This document shows, piece by piece, positions 47,801 through 55,874 of a stretch of DNA of 64,000 nucleotides. Origin of the DNA: Pseudomonas fluorescens (GTDB taxonomy: Bacteria; Pseudomonadota; Gammaproteobacteria; Pseudomonadales; Pseudomonadaceae). Position 1 is the first letter of the stretch. Each line of letters begins with the position of its first letter. The position numbers were made by a program, and so were the translations under genes. The stretch is taken from positions 335,314-399,313 of the forward strand of contig NZ_CABVHJ010000004.1 of NCBI RefSeq assembly GCF_902497745.1, in the 5' to 3' direction. Below the pieces are notes generated by a model. That model had not been told where the DNA came from. It worked only from the letters and a program-made list of their open reading frames with translations, and did not search any database.

Positions 47801-48848
47801 GCGGGTACAGCTCGTCCATCACACGTTCGTACTGCGCACGGCTGTAACGCGGGTGCAGTGCCGACAGCTTGATCGAGATGCCCGGGCCTTCATAAATCCC
47901 ACGGCCGTGGGACGCTTTGCCGATCGAGTGGATCGCTTGTTCGTACGACGCCAGGTACTTCTGCGCGTCGTGTTCGGTGAGGGCCGCTTCACCGAGCATG
48001 TCGTAGGAATAGCGGAAGCCCTTGGCTTCGAACTTGCTCGCATTGGCGAGCGCTTCGGCGATGGTTTCGCCGGTGACGAACTGCTCGCCCATCAGGCGCA
48101 TGGCCATGTCGACGCCCTTGCGGATCATCGGTTCGCCGCTCTTGCCGATGATGCGGCTCAACGACGAGGTCAGGCCGGCTTCGTTGTGGGTCGAGACCAG
48201 TTTGCCGGTCAGCAGCAAGCCCCAAGTGGCGGCGTTGACGAACAGCGACGGACTGTTGCCCAGGTGCGGATGCCAGTTGCCGGTGCTGATCTTGTCGCGG
48301 ATCAGCGCATCGCGAGTGCCTTTGTCCGGGATACGCAGCAGCGCTTCGGCGAGGCACATCAGTGCCACGCCTTCCTGGGACGACAGAGAAAACTCCTGCA
48401 GCAGACCCTGAACAATACCTGCACGACCGCCGGCACTTTTCTGATTACGCAGTTTTTCCGCGATGGAGGCGGCGAGTTTGTTGGTGGCTTCAGCCATCGG
48501 TGCTGGCAGGCGAGCCTGCTCGATCAGCATCGGCACTACTTCCGGCTCGGGGCGGCGGTAAGCGGCGGTGATGGAAGCGCGCAGAACGGACTGCGGCAGG
48601 ATGCTTTCGGCAAATTCAAGGAAGCACTGGTGGGCGTGGTCGGTGTGGACTTCGCCCGCCTCATCGGCGTCCTTGGCGGTCAAACCGTTCAGCTCGGTCA
48701 GGGTTGCACCACCCTCGAGTTTTTCCAGGTAATTGAAAATTGCCTGCTTGATCAGCCAGTGCGGTGTGCGATCAATCGAGGTCGCGGCGGCCTTCAGGCG
48801 CTCGCGGGTCGGGTCATCGAGTTTGACCCCAAGGGTGGTGGTAGCCAT
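44895..48848 (-). CDS. putA: Trifunctional proline utilisation protein PutA
   Basis: This 1317-residue protein represses the put genes and oxidises proline to glutamate at the inner membrane. Residues 1-47 form the ribbon-helix-helix DNA-binding domain (TTTLGVKLDDPTRERLKAAA). The FAD proline dehydrogenase barrel covers about 270-560 (LVKGAYWDSEIKRAQ; YPQFATHNAHT). The P5C dehydrogenase domain covers about 640-1110 with catalytic C915 in GQRCSALR. A C-terminal domain completes the long trifunctional form. The ATG at 48848 has GAGGAT upstream and is the natural start of the DNA-binding domain. It is divergent from putP across six operator boxes, so it should repress both when proline is absent. 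Confidence 0.97.
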   Translation of the reverse strand: MATTTLGVKLDDPTRERLKAAATSIDRTPHWLIKQAIFNYLEKLEGGATLTELNGLTAKDADEAGEVHTDHAHQCFLEFAESILPQSVLRASITAAYRRPEPEVVPMLIEQARLPAPMAEATNKLAASIAEKLRNQKSAGGRAGIVQGLLQEFSLSSQEGVALMCLAEALLRIPDKGTRDALIRDKISTGNWHPHLGNSPSLFVNAATWGLLLTGKLVSTHNEAGLTSSLSRIIGKSGEPMIRKGVDMAMRLMGEQFVTGETIAEALANASKFEAKGFRYSYDMLGEAALTEHDAQKYLASYEQAIHSIGKASHGRGIYEGPGISIKLSALHPRYSRAQYERVMDELYPRLLSLTLLAKQYDIGLNIDAEEADRLELSLDLLERLCFEPQLTGWNGIGFVIQAYQKRCPYVIDYVIDLARRSRHRLMIRLVKGAYWDSEIKRAQVEGLEGYPVYTRKVYTDVSYIACARKLLSVPEVIYPQFATHNAHTLSAIYHIAGQNYYPGQYEFQCLHGMGEPLYEQVVGKVSEGKLNRPCRVYAPVGTHETLLAYLVRRLLENGANTSFVNRIADQSISIQELVADPVAQIEQMATVEGGFGLPHPRIPLPRDLYGAERANSSGIDMANEHRLASLSCALLATAHNDWKAAPMLGCASSNETPAAVLNPSDHRDVVGHVQEATVEDVDNAIQCALNAAPIWQATPPAERAAILERAADLMEGEIQPLMGLLAREAGKTFANAIAEVREAVDFLRYYAVQARNDFSNDAHRPLGPVVCISPWNFPLAIFSGQVAAALAAGNPVLAKPAEQTPLVAAQAVRLLLEAGIPEGVLQLLPGRGETVGAGLVGDERVKGVMFTGSTEVARLLQRNIAGRLDNQGRPIPLIAETGGQNAMIVDSSALTEQVVIDVVSSAFDSAGQRCSALRVLCLQEDSADRVIEMLKGAMAESRLGNPERLSVDIGPVIDAEAKAGIDKHIQGMRDKGRNVYQVAIADTEEVKRGTFVMPTLIELESFDELQREIFGPVLHVVRYKRKEIDQLIGQINASGYGLTLGVHTRIDETIAKVIDNVNAGNVYVNRNIVGAVVGVQPFGGEGLSGTGPKAGGPLYLYRLLSTRPTDAIEQSFARGDAVVAPDVRLRDAMSKPLNALKAWAESNKYADLSTLCVQYAAQSQSGITRTLAGPTGEKNSYAILPREHVLCLAEVEGDLLTQLAAVLAVGGSAVWPESDISKALFARLPKDIQARIKLVADWNKDDVVFDAVLHHGHSDQLRGVCQQIAKRAGAIVGVQGLSQGETNIALERLVIERALSVNTAAAGGNASLMTIG

Positions 48849-48920
48849 ATTTTTATCCTCATGGTTGCCACAGTTGCGTGGCATCAGCTGGCGGCAAGAT
48901 TAGCCGTGCGCCGAAAGAGG

Positions 48921-49159
48921 TGCAACCGGGTGCAACCCTTTTTTTGTCGGAAAAATAAACGCTTCGTCAGGAATTATTTTCTGGTACGGAAGTGCCGCAC
49001 TTGCTTGGTGCTTTTGCTTCTAGCAATGCGCTCGGACTGCGCTAAAAGGGAGCAAAAACCGCCTGTTTCCCGGAATATCCGACTAGGTGCAACTAATTCT
49101 CACGAAACTGGTTGCACCTTTTTTACTTTGTTGCATAGCATTCGCGCCCTAGGTGCAAC
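48921..49159. promoter_or_regulatory. put operator region with six GTTGCA boxes
   Basis: The hexamer GTTGCA, known as the binding site of PutA in enteric bacteria, occurs six times in this divergent region: as TGCAAC at 48921-48926, 48931-48936, 49088-49093 and 49154-49159, and as GTTGCA at 49111-49116 and 49130-49135. Most lie in the longer form GGTGCAACC. They fall in two groups, one close to putA and one nearer putP. PutA carries the matching ribbon-helix-helix domain, so autoregulation is very likely. Confidence 0.8.
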
Positions 49160-49305
49160 CGGGATAACCCGGTGCATCGGCTGGTGGCTTTCCTGGGGAA
49201 ACATCAGTCCTAAATGCGCGGGATCTGAAATCGTCTGCCAAACGTCGTCGTTTGCGCGCGGTTCATCACCGCTGCTACATAAAAACAAAGCCAGGGCGTA
49301 ACTTA

Positions 49306-50790
49306 ATGAGCGTAAGCAATCCAACACTGATCACGTTCGTGATCTACATCGCAGCAATGGTGCTGATCGGCTTCATGGCCTATCGCTCCACCAACAACCT
49401 TTCTGACTATATTCTCGGTGGTCGCAGCCTCGGCAGCGTCGTCACCGCGCTGTCTGCCGGTGCTTCCGATATGAGCGGCTGGTTGTTGATGGGCCTGCCG
49501 GGCGCCATTTACATGTCCGGTCTGTCCGAGAGCTGGATCGCCATCGGCCTGATCGTCGGTGCCTATCTGAACTGGCTATTCGTCGCCGGCCGTCTGCGTG
49601 TGCAGACCGAGCACAACGGCGATGCCCTGACCCTGCCGGACTACTTCTCCAGCCGTTTCGAAGACAAAAGCGGCCTGCTGCGCATCATTTCGGCGATCGT
49701 GATCCTGGTGTTCTTCACCATCTATTGCGCTTCCGGCATCGTGGCTGGCGCCCGTCTGTTCGAAAGCACCTTCGGCATGTCCTACGAGACAGCGCTGTGG
49801 GCCGGTGCTGCGGCGACGATTGCCTACACCTTCGTTGGCGGTTTCCTCGCCGTGAGCTGGACTGACACCGTACAAGCCACGCTGATGATTTTCGCGCTGA
49901 TCCTTACGCCGATCATCGTCCTGCTGGCCACTGGCGGCGTCGACACCACGTTCCTCGCCATCGAAGCCAACGATCCAAGCAACTTTGACATGCTCAAAGG
50001 CACCACCTTCATCGGCATCATCTCGCTGATGGGCTGGGGTCTGGGTTACTTCGGTCAGCCGCACATCCTCGCGCGTTTCATGGCGGCGGATTCGGTGAAG
50101 TCGATCGCCAACGCCCGTCGCATCTCCATGACCTGGATGATCCTGTGCCTGGGCGGCACCGTGGCCGTGGGCTTCTTCGGTATTGCTTACTTCTCGGCAC
50201 ACCCGGAAGTTGCCGGCCCAGTCACCGAGAACCACGAGCGTGTGTTCATCGAACTGGCCAAAATCCTCTTCAACCCATGGATTGCCGGTGTGTTGCTGTC
50301 GGCCATTCTGGCGGCTGTGATGAGCACCCTGAGCTGCCAGTTGCTGGTGTGCTCGAGCGCCCTGACCGAAGACTTCTACAAAACCTTCCTGCGTAAATCC
50401 GCTTCTCAGGTTGAGCTGGTCTGGGTCGGCCGCGCCATGGTGCTGTTGGTTGCACTGATCGCGATCGCTATGGCCGCCAACCCGGAAAACCGCGTGCTGG
50501 GCCTGGTGTCCTACGCCTGGGCCGGTTTCGGTGCAGCGTTCGGTCCGGTGGTGCTGATCTCGGTGATCTGGAAAGGCATGACCCGCGACGGCGCACTGGC
50601 CGGTATTCTGGTCGGCGCGATCACCGTAGTGGTCTGGAAGCATTTCGAACTGCTGGGTCTGTACGAAATCATTCCGGGCTTTATCTTCGCCAGCCTCGCT
50701 ATCCTGATCGTCAGCAAGCTCGGCGCGCCGACTGCAGGCATGGTGCAGCGCTTCGAAGCGGCGGAAAAAGATTTCCACCTGAACAAGTAA
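49306..50790 (+). CDS. putP: Sodium/proline symporter
   Basis: This 494-residue sodium:solute symporter brings proline into the cell with Na+. It has about thirteen membrane helices. The N-terminal signature DYILGGRSLGSVVTALSAGASDMSGWLLMGLPG in family terms (residues about 35-65) and the loop GWGLGYFGQPHILARFMAA are those of PutP. The ATG at 49306 gives the normal N-terminus; longer frames upstream would lie within the operator region. It is divergent from putA and ends in a strong terminator. Confidence 0.97.
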   Translation: MSVSNPTLITFVIYIAAMVLIGFMAYRSTNNLSDYILGGRSLGSVVTALSAGASDMSGWLLMGLPGAIYMSGLSESWIAIGLIVGAYLNWLFVAGRLRVQTEHNGDALTLPDYFSSRFEDKSGLLRIISAIVILVFFTIYCASGIVAGARLFESTFGMSYETALWAGAAATIAYTFVGGFLAVSWTDTVQATLMIFALILTPIIVLLATGGVDTTFLAIEANDPSNFDMLKGTTFIGIISLMGWGLGYFGQPHILARFMAADSVKSIANARRISMTWMILCLGGTVAVGFFGIAYFSAHPEVAGPVTENHERVFIELAKILFNPWIAGVLLSAILAAVMSTLSCQLLVCSSALTEDFYKTFLRKSASQVELVWVGRAMVLLVALIAIAMAANPENRVLGLVSYAWAGFGAAFGPVVLISVIWKGMTRDGALAGILVGAITVVVWKHFELLGLYEIIPGFIFASLAILIVSKLGAPTAGMVQRFEAAEKDFHLNK

Positions 50791-50814
50791 TGCCCTGAGC
50801 TTCGGCTCACACGA

Positions 50815-50853
50815 AAACGGCCCGTTTCCTACAGGAGACGGGCCGTTTTTTTG
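50815..50853 (+). terminator. Rho-independent terminator of putP
   Basis: The stem AAACGGCCCGT / ACGGGCCGTTT with a loop of about 12 bases is followed by a run of T residues, 25 bases after the putP stop. Confidence 0.93.
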
Positions 50854-50887
50854 TGCCTGCGATTTCTCGAGTCCTGTGGAGATCCAA

Positions 50888-50978
50888 TGTGGGAGCGAGC
50901 CTGCTCGCGAATGCGGTTGATCACTCAATGAATGTGTCGACTGACATGCCGCCTTCGCGAGCAGGCTCGCTCCCACAG
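50888..50978. repeat. REP pair
   Basis: Two inverted cores (50888-50911 and 50954-50978) lie between the putP terminator and vgrG. The remaining gap up to 51143 shows nothing else I can name. Confidence 0.9.
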
Positions 50979-51143
50979 GGTTCGGTGGTGGGCTTGAGGG
51001 ATTTGTCTGTAGTTGAAGGCGCTGCTTTTTGCAGGGGTTTTCGTCAATGAAAGTAGGGCAAGTCTGATTTTCCCGTCACCCAGTCATCACCCCTTGCCCC
51101 TCATGCAGAATCGCCCGCCCTTCATTTTGCAGAGAGACATCGG

Positions 51144-53159
51144 ATGTTCGCGCCTGCCAATCAACCGCGTTTCACGTTGACCCTCGAAGGCGCCCAACCT
51201 GACCTCAAAGTCCTTGAGTTCACGGGCAAGGAAGCCATCAGCCAACCCTTTCGTTTCGAGCTGGAACTGGTCAGTGAGCGGGCAGATCTGGATCTCGAAA
51301 GCCTGCTGCACTGTCAGGCGTTTCTGAGTCTGGATACTCAGGGTTCCGGTATCCACGGTCAGATTTATCAGGTCGGGCAGGGCGATTCCGGGAAGCGTCT
51401 GACGCGTTATCACCTGAGCCTGGTCCCGCGTCTGACGTATCTGGGACACCGCATCAATCAGCGGATTTTCCAGCATCAAACGATTCCGCAGATTGTCGCG
51501 CGAGTGCTCAAGGATCATTCGATCCTGCGTGACGCCTTCGAATTTCGCCTCGGCAGTGAATACCCGGTGCGCGAGTATTGCGTGCAGTACGCCGAGAGCG
51601 ATCTGGCGTTTATCCAGCGCTTGTGCGCCGAAGTGGGGATTCATTACCACTTTCAGCACAGTCCTGAAGGTCACCTGCTGTTGTTCGGCGATGATCAGAC
51701 GGTATTCCCGCGTCTGCCCGAGCCAACGGTTTATCTGCCGGGAAGTGGCATGTCCGCTGGGGCGCCGGCAATACAGCGTTTCAACGTTCGCGTGGAAACC
51801 CGCACCAGCGTGGTTACCCGGCGCGACTACAACTTCGAAAAGCCCCGCCTGCACCTGCAAAGTCGTATCGACGGCGAGCAGCGCCCGGTGCTCGAAGACT
51901 ATCGCTTCCCCGGTCAATTCAATGATCGCGAAACCGGCAAGCATCTCGCCCAGCGAGCACTTGAGCGACATGTCGCCGATTACCGGCAGGCCGAAGGCAT
52001 CAGCGACGAATCCGCACTGGTTTGCGGACATTTCCTGCAACTGACTGAGCATCCGCGCCACGACTGGAATGACCTGTGGCTGCTGACCGCCGTTGAACAC
52101 CATGGCCGCCAGCCGCAAGTGCTGGAGGAATCGGTGACCAGTGATGGGGAAGGATTCCAGGGTTACCGTAATACTTTTCTCGCCACGCCGTGGGACGTGT
52201 TCTTCCGCCCGATGCTGGGGCCGGAAAAACCACGCATGCCCGGATATCAACCAGCGGTTGTGACCGGGCCGAAAGACAGCGAAATCCACTGCGACGAGTA
52301 CGGCAGGGTCAAGGTGCAACTGGCTTGGGATCGCGACGGAGAATTGAACGAACATTCCAGTTGCTGGCTGCGTGTTGCCACTAATTGGGCGCACGACCGT
52401 TACGGCAGCGTGCTGATTCCGCGAGTCGGCATGGAAGTGCTGGTCGGCTTCATCGATGCCGACGCCGACAAACCCCTGGTCGTGGGCTGCCTGCCCAACG
52501 CCGCGACGCCGATCCCGCTGAACCTGCCGGCGGACAAGACCCGCAGCATTTTTCGCAGTCAGAGCAGCCCCGGTGGGGGCGGCTACAACGAACTGCGCAT
52601 CGAGGATCGCAAAGGCGCCGAGGAAATCTACCTGCGCGCCCAGCGCAACTGGACGCAGCATGTGTTGAATGATCAACAGGTGCAGGTGGATAACCAGCGC
52701 AGCATCGTCGTCACCGGCACCGCTCGCCATGAGTTAAAGGCTGATGAACAGCGCATTACCCACGGACAGCGACAGACCGAGGTGAAGCAGGACGATCATC
52801 TGAGCGTCACCGGTAGCCGACATATCAAGGTGACCAATCAGGCAACCAGCGCCAGTGGGCAATTCCACGTCAGCGCCGGTCAGCAAGTGGTCATTGATGG
52901 CGGGGCGAGTGCGACGATTCAGGCCGGCGGGCAGTGGATCAATATCGGCCCGGGCGGGATTTTCAGCAGCGTGCCGATTGTCGTGGGCGGTGCACCGATG
53001 GCCGCGATGAGTGCCGCGCCGGTTGTACCGGGATTACCGGAGAAACTGGTCGCTGCGCCGGCAGCCATGCTGACTGCTGCACAAATCATGAGTTTCAAGG
53101 GTGACGCGCCATTCTGCGAAGAGTGCGAGCGTTGCAAGGACGGTCTCTGTGCAGCCTGA
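51144..53159 (+). CDS. vgrG: Type VI secretion tip protein VgrG with cysteine-rich tail
   Basis: This 671-residue protein forms the spike at the tip of the type VI secretion tube. The gp27-like part covers about residues 1-380 (ISQPFRFELELVSERADLD; YCVQYAESDLAFIQRLCAE), and the gp5-like OB-fold and needle follow (EIHCDEYGRVKVQLAWD; SCWLRVATNWA). A DUF2345-like beta region ends near residue 600. The last 14 residues hold four cysteines (658, 661, 664, 669), a possible metal or adaptor contact. No hcp, PAAR or sheath gene is nearby, so this is an orphan vgrG island fed by a secretion system elsewhere. The next gene overlaps its end. Confidence 0.95.
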   Translation: MFAPANQPRFTLTLEGAQPDLKVLEFTGKEAISQPFRFELELVSERADLDLESLLHCQAFLSLDTQGSGIHGQIYQVGQGDSGKRLTRYHLSLVPRLTYLGHRINQRIFQHQTIPQIVARVLKDHSILRDAFEFRLGSEYPVREYCVQYAESDLAFIQRLCAEVGIHYHFQHSPEGHLLLFGDDQTVFPRLPEPTVYLPGSGMSAGAPAIQRFNVRVETRTSVVTRRDYNFEKPRLHLQSRIDGEQRPVLEDYRFPGQFNDRETGKHLAQRALERHVADYRQAEGISDESALVCGHFLQLTEHPRHDWNDLWLLTAVEHHGRQPQVLEESVTSDGEGFQGYRNTFLATPWDVFFRPMLGPEKPRMPGYQPAVVTGPKDSEIHCDEYGRVKVQLAWDRDGELNEHSSCWLRVATNWAHDRYGSVLIPRVGMEVLVGFIDADADKPLVVGCLPNAATPIPLNLPADKTRSIFRSQSSPGGGGYNELRIEDRKGAEEIYLRAQRNWTQHVLNDQQVQVDNQRSIVVTGTARHELKADEQRITHGQRQTEVKQDDHLSVTGSRHIKVTNQATSASGQFHVSAGQQVVIDGGASATIQAGGQWINIGPGGIFSSVPIVVGGAPMAAMSAAPVVPGLPEKLVAAPAAMLTAAQIMSFKGDAPFCEECERCKDGLCAA

Positions 53160-53862
53160 TTTTCTTTTGCCAGCCGATTGGTTGGCGCGGGAGCCGTTGA
53201 AAGCGTCCGAGCAATTGTTCGCGGTGTTCAGCAATGCCAGCGAGGCGAAGCCGCTTGAGGGTTGGCCAGGCATGGCGAGTCCGATCTGGGCCGAGACGAT
53301 CTATGCCGAGTGGGATGCGGTGATGCCTTACGTGGGAATTGTCGCCGCCGACAGTGAGTTTCTGCATTGGGTCGCAACCAACGAGTCGCAGGATTGGGGT
53401 TGGCTCGCGGTGTCATCGGCAAGCCTTAAGGAGGTGGTGGCGCACTTTCGCAGCCTGACCCAAGTGCTGATGCCGGACGGCAAAACGGTGTTTTTTCGTT
53501 TTTGGGACGGGCGGTTTCTGTTGCCGATTCTTCAGACCGATGAGGTGGATGCGGCACAACTGTTTCCGCTGATCGGGCGTTGTTTGATCAATGGTCAGGC
53601 GCTGGAAATCGGTGGCAGAGCGCAGGTTTCGGGAAGGGCATTGCCGTGGTGGCAGGTGCCAGCTTCGGTGCTGGCGCAGCAGGGCAATGACGTTCGAACA
53701 GCCAATGCGTTGCAGTGGTTAAGCGAAGAACATCCGACCATTTTCGAGGCTTTTCCCGAGGCGGTTTTGCGTTGCAAGGTGAGGCGGTTTTTTCAGGTTT
53801 CAATGTCGGAAGAATCGTCGCAATCGGCGTTGCTGGCGTTTTTGCTGGCAGAGTCAGAGTGA
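53149..53862 (+). CDS. DUF4123 adaptor for type VI effector loading
   Basis: This 237-residue cytosolic protein matches the DUF4123 adaptor family, which loads effectors onto VgrG. Typical segments are AETIYAEWDAVMPYVGIVAADSEFL-like strands and VFFRFWDGRFLLPIL (the FRFYDPR-type motif). I chose the GTG at 53149, inside the vgrG end, because AAGGA lies 9 bases upstream and the overlap couples translation; an in-frame ATG at 53101 would overlap much further. The effector gene that normally follows is missing: only 167 bases with a palindrome lie before the next gene. Confidence 0.85.
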   Translation: MQPDFLLPADWLAREPLKASEQLFAVFSNASEAKPLEGWPGMASPIWAETIYAEWDAVMPYVGIVAADSEFLHWVATNESQDWGWLAVSSASLKEVVAHFRSLTQVLMPDGKTVFFRFWDGRFLLPILQTDEVDAAQLFPLIGRCLINGQALEIGGRAQVSGRALPWWQVPASVLAQQGNDVRTANALQWLSEEHPTIFEAFPEAVLRCKVRRFFQVSMSEESSQSALLAFLLAESE

Positions 53863-53986
53863 GTTTTCGGGGCGAAGGTCTCGGACGATTCCTTCAAGTT
53901 GCGGCGGTTTTCATGAACGGGTGGGCGGTGGGTTGCTGGGATAGTCTTTTCGTTGTCACTGCGAGAGTGGTGGCAGGGTGAAAGAT

Positions 53987-54066
53987 CAAAAGATCGCAGC
54001 CTTCGGCAGCTCTTGCACGGGATACGCATTCACTCTGCAGGAGTTGCCGAAGGCTGCGATCTTTTG
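53987..54066. repeat. Large inverted repeat, second copy of the 6094-6164 family
   Basis: The arms CAAAAGATCGCAGCCTTCGG (from 53987) and its inverse (ending at 54066) match the element at 6094-6164. The middle of this copy differs and the loop is longer. The stop codon and last dozen codons of the Tai4-like gene lie inside it. Confidence 0.88.
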
Positions 54067-54485
54067 ACTTTGATGGGTGGAATGTACGCATCCTGAGTGT
54101 TGATAAAACTGTTGAACGCCTCGGAGTTGTAGACCTTCAGGCAGCCAAAAAACACTACTTTTTCATTCGAGTATTTGCTGTTTGAAGGTGTCTGCTCGTA
54201 AGCCGTCAATACGTAGTTTCGGGTTTCTTTATAGGGGTCGTGCAGCACTTGCAGTGTGTCTTCATTTTGCAGGATGGAATGCATGCCTGTGCCCATGAAC
54301 GAATAGGCATTGGCGGACAGTGCAATGTCTTTTTTCAGCGCGGAGCGTTCGTTGAACGACGCCAGAATGCAGTGGCTCAGGCCATAGTTTTTGAGTGTCT
54401 GGCGTGCCTGTTCAATGTGGGTTTCGTCGGCAAGGGCGAGGTATGGGCTAAGCAGGTTGAATAAGCAGATGATCAGATATCGCAT
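54030..54485 (-). CDS. Tai4-like type VI immunity protein (periplasmic), C-terminus runs into a repeat
   Basis: This 151-residue protein has a signal peptide (about residues 1-19, ending LALA) and a mature helical domain. The blocks LKNYGLSHCILASF and FFGCLKVYNSEAF fit the Tai4 family of immunity proteins, which neutralise the cell-wall amidase effector Tae4 in the periplasm. No Tae4 gene is present. The final residues IKVKRSQPSATPAE are translated from the inverted repeat at 53987-54066, so the original end was probably lost or replaced. Low GC points to horizontal transfer. The family call is from pattern memory and should be tested. Confidence 0.62.
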   Translation of the reverse strand: MRYLIICLFNLLSPYLALADETHIEQARQTLKNYGLSHCILASFNERSALKKDIALSANAYSFMGTGMHSILQNEDTLQVLHDPYKETRNYVLTAYEQTPSNSKYSNEKVVFFGCLKVYNSEAFNSFINTQDAYIPPIKVKRSQPSATPAE

Positions 54486-54541
54486 GAGCTTTTGACTTCC
54501 TGTCGTTCATGGTTAGCCAGTTTAACGCCATAAAAGCAAAG

Positions 54542-54828
54542 CCCCTCACCCTAACCCTCTCCCAGAGGGAGAGGGGACTGACCGAGTTGTCTGGGCGGTG
54601 TACGCCGACTTGCGACTTCAGTGGTGAACTTGGCTTGGCCAAGCCTGGATGGTGGTGTTTTTCGGGGGGGCTGACCGAGTTGTCTGGATGATGTACGCCG
54701 ACCTGCGACTTCAGTGGTGAACTTCGCTTGGCCAAGCCTGAGATCACGCCGATTATTCAGGTCGATGTATCTCGCAAGATCACCACCGTCAGCCCTCTCT
54801 CCCTCCGGGAGAGGGTTAGGGTGAGGGC
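54542..54828. repeat. Mosaic intergenic repeat, two-unit copy
   Basis: The ends CCCCTCACCCTAACCCTCTC and GGGAGAGGGTTAGGGTGAGG are inverse to each other and match the elements at 37170 and 42651. Inside, a segment CTGACCGAGTTGTCTGG...TGGCCAAGCCTG occurs twice (from about 54577 and 54671). The internal TTCAGGTCGATGTATCTCGC is the inverse of a motif in the 37-kb copy. It fills most of the gap between the immunity gene and rlmJ. Confidence 0.87.
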
Positions 54829-54908
54829 AGGCTTTTGTCCGCTCGGCTGCGAACCCCTGACTTGCCGCGCGGTAAAAGGTAAACTTTGCGCCCTTCGCAG
54901 GAGCAGCC

Positions 54909-55748
54909 ATGAATTATCGTCACGCCTTCCATGCCGGCAATCACGCCGATGTGTTCAAACACCTGACCTTGACCCGCCTCATCGCCCTGATGTCGCGCAA
55001 GGAGCAGCCGTTTGCCTATCTCGACACACACGCCGGCATCGGTCTGTATGACTTGCAGGGTGATCAGGCCAACCGTACCGGTGAGTACCTGGAAGGCATC
55101 GCGCGCTTGTGGGATCAGCCGGATCTGCCGGCGCTGACCGCCGACTACATGAAGGTGTTGCACGAGATGAACCCGGATGGCCAGCTGCGCTACTACCCGG
55201 GTTCGCCGGAGCTGGCGCGGCGCCTGACCCGGCCGCAGGATCGGGTGATGCTCAACGAGAAGCACCCGGAAGACGGCGTGCTACTCAAGGACAACATGGC
55301 CGGTGACCGTCGGGTGAAAGTGCATCTGGGCGAGGGCTGGCATGTGGCGCGGGCAATGCTGCCGGTGCAGGAGAAGCGCGCGGTGATGTTGATTGACCCG
55401 CCGTTCGAGCAGCTCGACGAGATGCAGCGTTGCGCGGCGTCGTTGAAAGAAGCGATTGGCCGCATGCGCCAAACCGTAGCGGCGATCTGGTATCCGGTGA
55501 AGGATCAGCGCGTGTTGCGCCGTTTCTATCAGGATCTGGCCGGCACGGGTGCACCGAAGTTGCTGCGTGTGGAGCTGCTGGTGCATCCGCTGGATACGCC
55601 GAACAGCCTGAACGGCTCGGGCATGGCGATTGCCAATCCGCCGTGGGGGCTGGAAGAGGAGTTGCGTGAGCTGCTGCCGTGGTTGTCGAAGAAGCTTGGG
55701 CAGACCCAAGGTGGCTGGCAGATGGATTGGTTGATTGCCGAGAGTTAA
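54909..55748 (+). CDS. rlmJ: 23S rRNA (adenine(2030)-N6)-methyltransferase
   Basis: This 279-residue enzyme (YhiR/RlmJ family) methylates A2030 of 23S rRNA with S-adenosylmethionine. The N-terminus MNYRHAFHAGNHADVFKH is the family signature. The SAM-binding strand YLDTHAGIGLYDL follows near residue 37, and the adenine-N6 catalytic motif is LIDPPFEQ (near residue 160). Length is normal. The start follows GCAGGAGCAGCC, a good ribosome site. Confidence 0.96.
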   Translation: MNYRHAFHAGNHADVFKHLTLTRLIALMSRKEQPFAYLDTHAGIGLYDLQGDQANRTGEYLEGIARLWDQPDLPALTADYMKVLHEMNPDGQLRYYPGSPELARRLTRPQDRVMLNEKHPEDGVLLKDNMAGDRRVKVHLGEGWHVARAMLPVQEKRAVMLIDPPFEQLDEMQRCAASLKEAIGRMRQTVAAIWYPVKDQRVLRRFYQDLAGTGAPKLLRVELLVHPLDTPNSLNGSGMAIANPPWGLEEELRELLPWLSKKLGQTQGGWQMDWLIAES

Positions 55749-55776
55749 TCAGTTGCTTTGATGGTGTCTGGACGGA

Positions 55777-55864
55777 CGCCTTCGCGGGCAAGCCCGCTCC
55801 CACAGGTTTAGCGCCGAATTCAAAAATAGCGCATGACCCTGTGGGAGCGGGCTTGCCCGCGATG
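55777..55864. repeat. REP pair, GGGCTTGCCC variant
   Basis: Inverted arms TTCGCGGGCAAGCCCGCTCC (from 55781) and its inverse (55839-55864) make a doublet between the convergent rlmJ and msrA genes. The core differs from the GAGCCTGCTC type seen elsewhere in the window, so two REP subfamilies are present. Confidence 0.88.
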
Positions 55865-55874
55865 CTTTTGGGGT

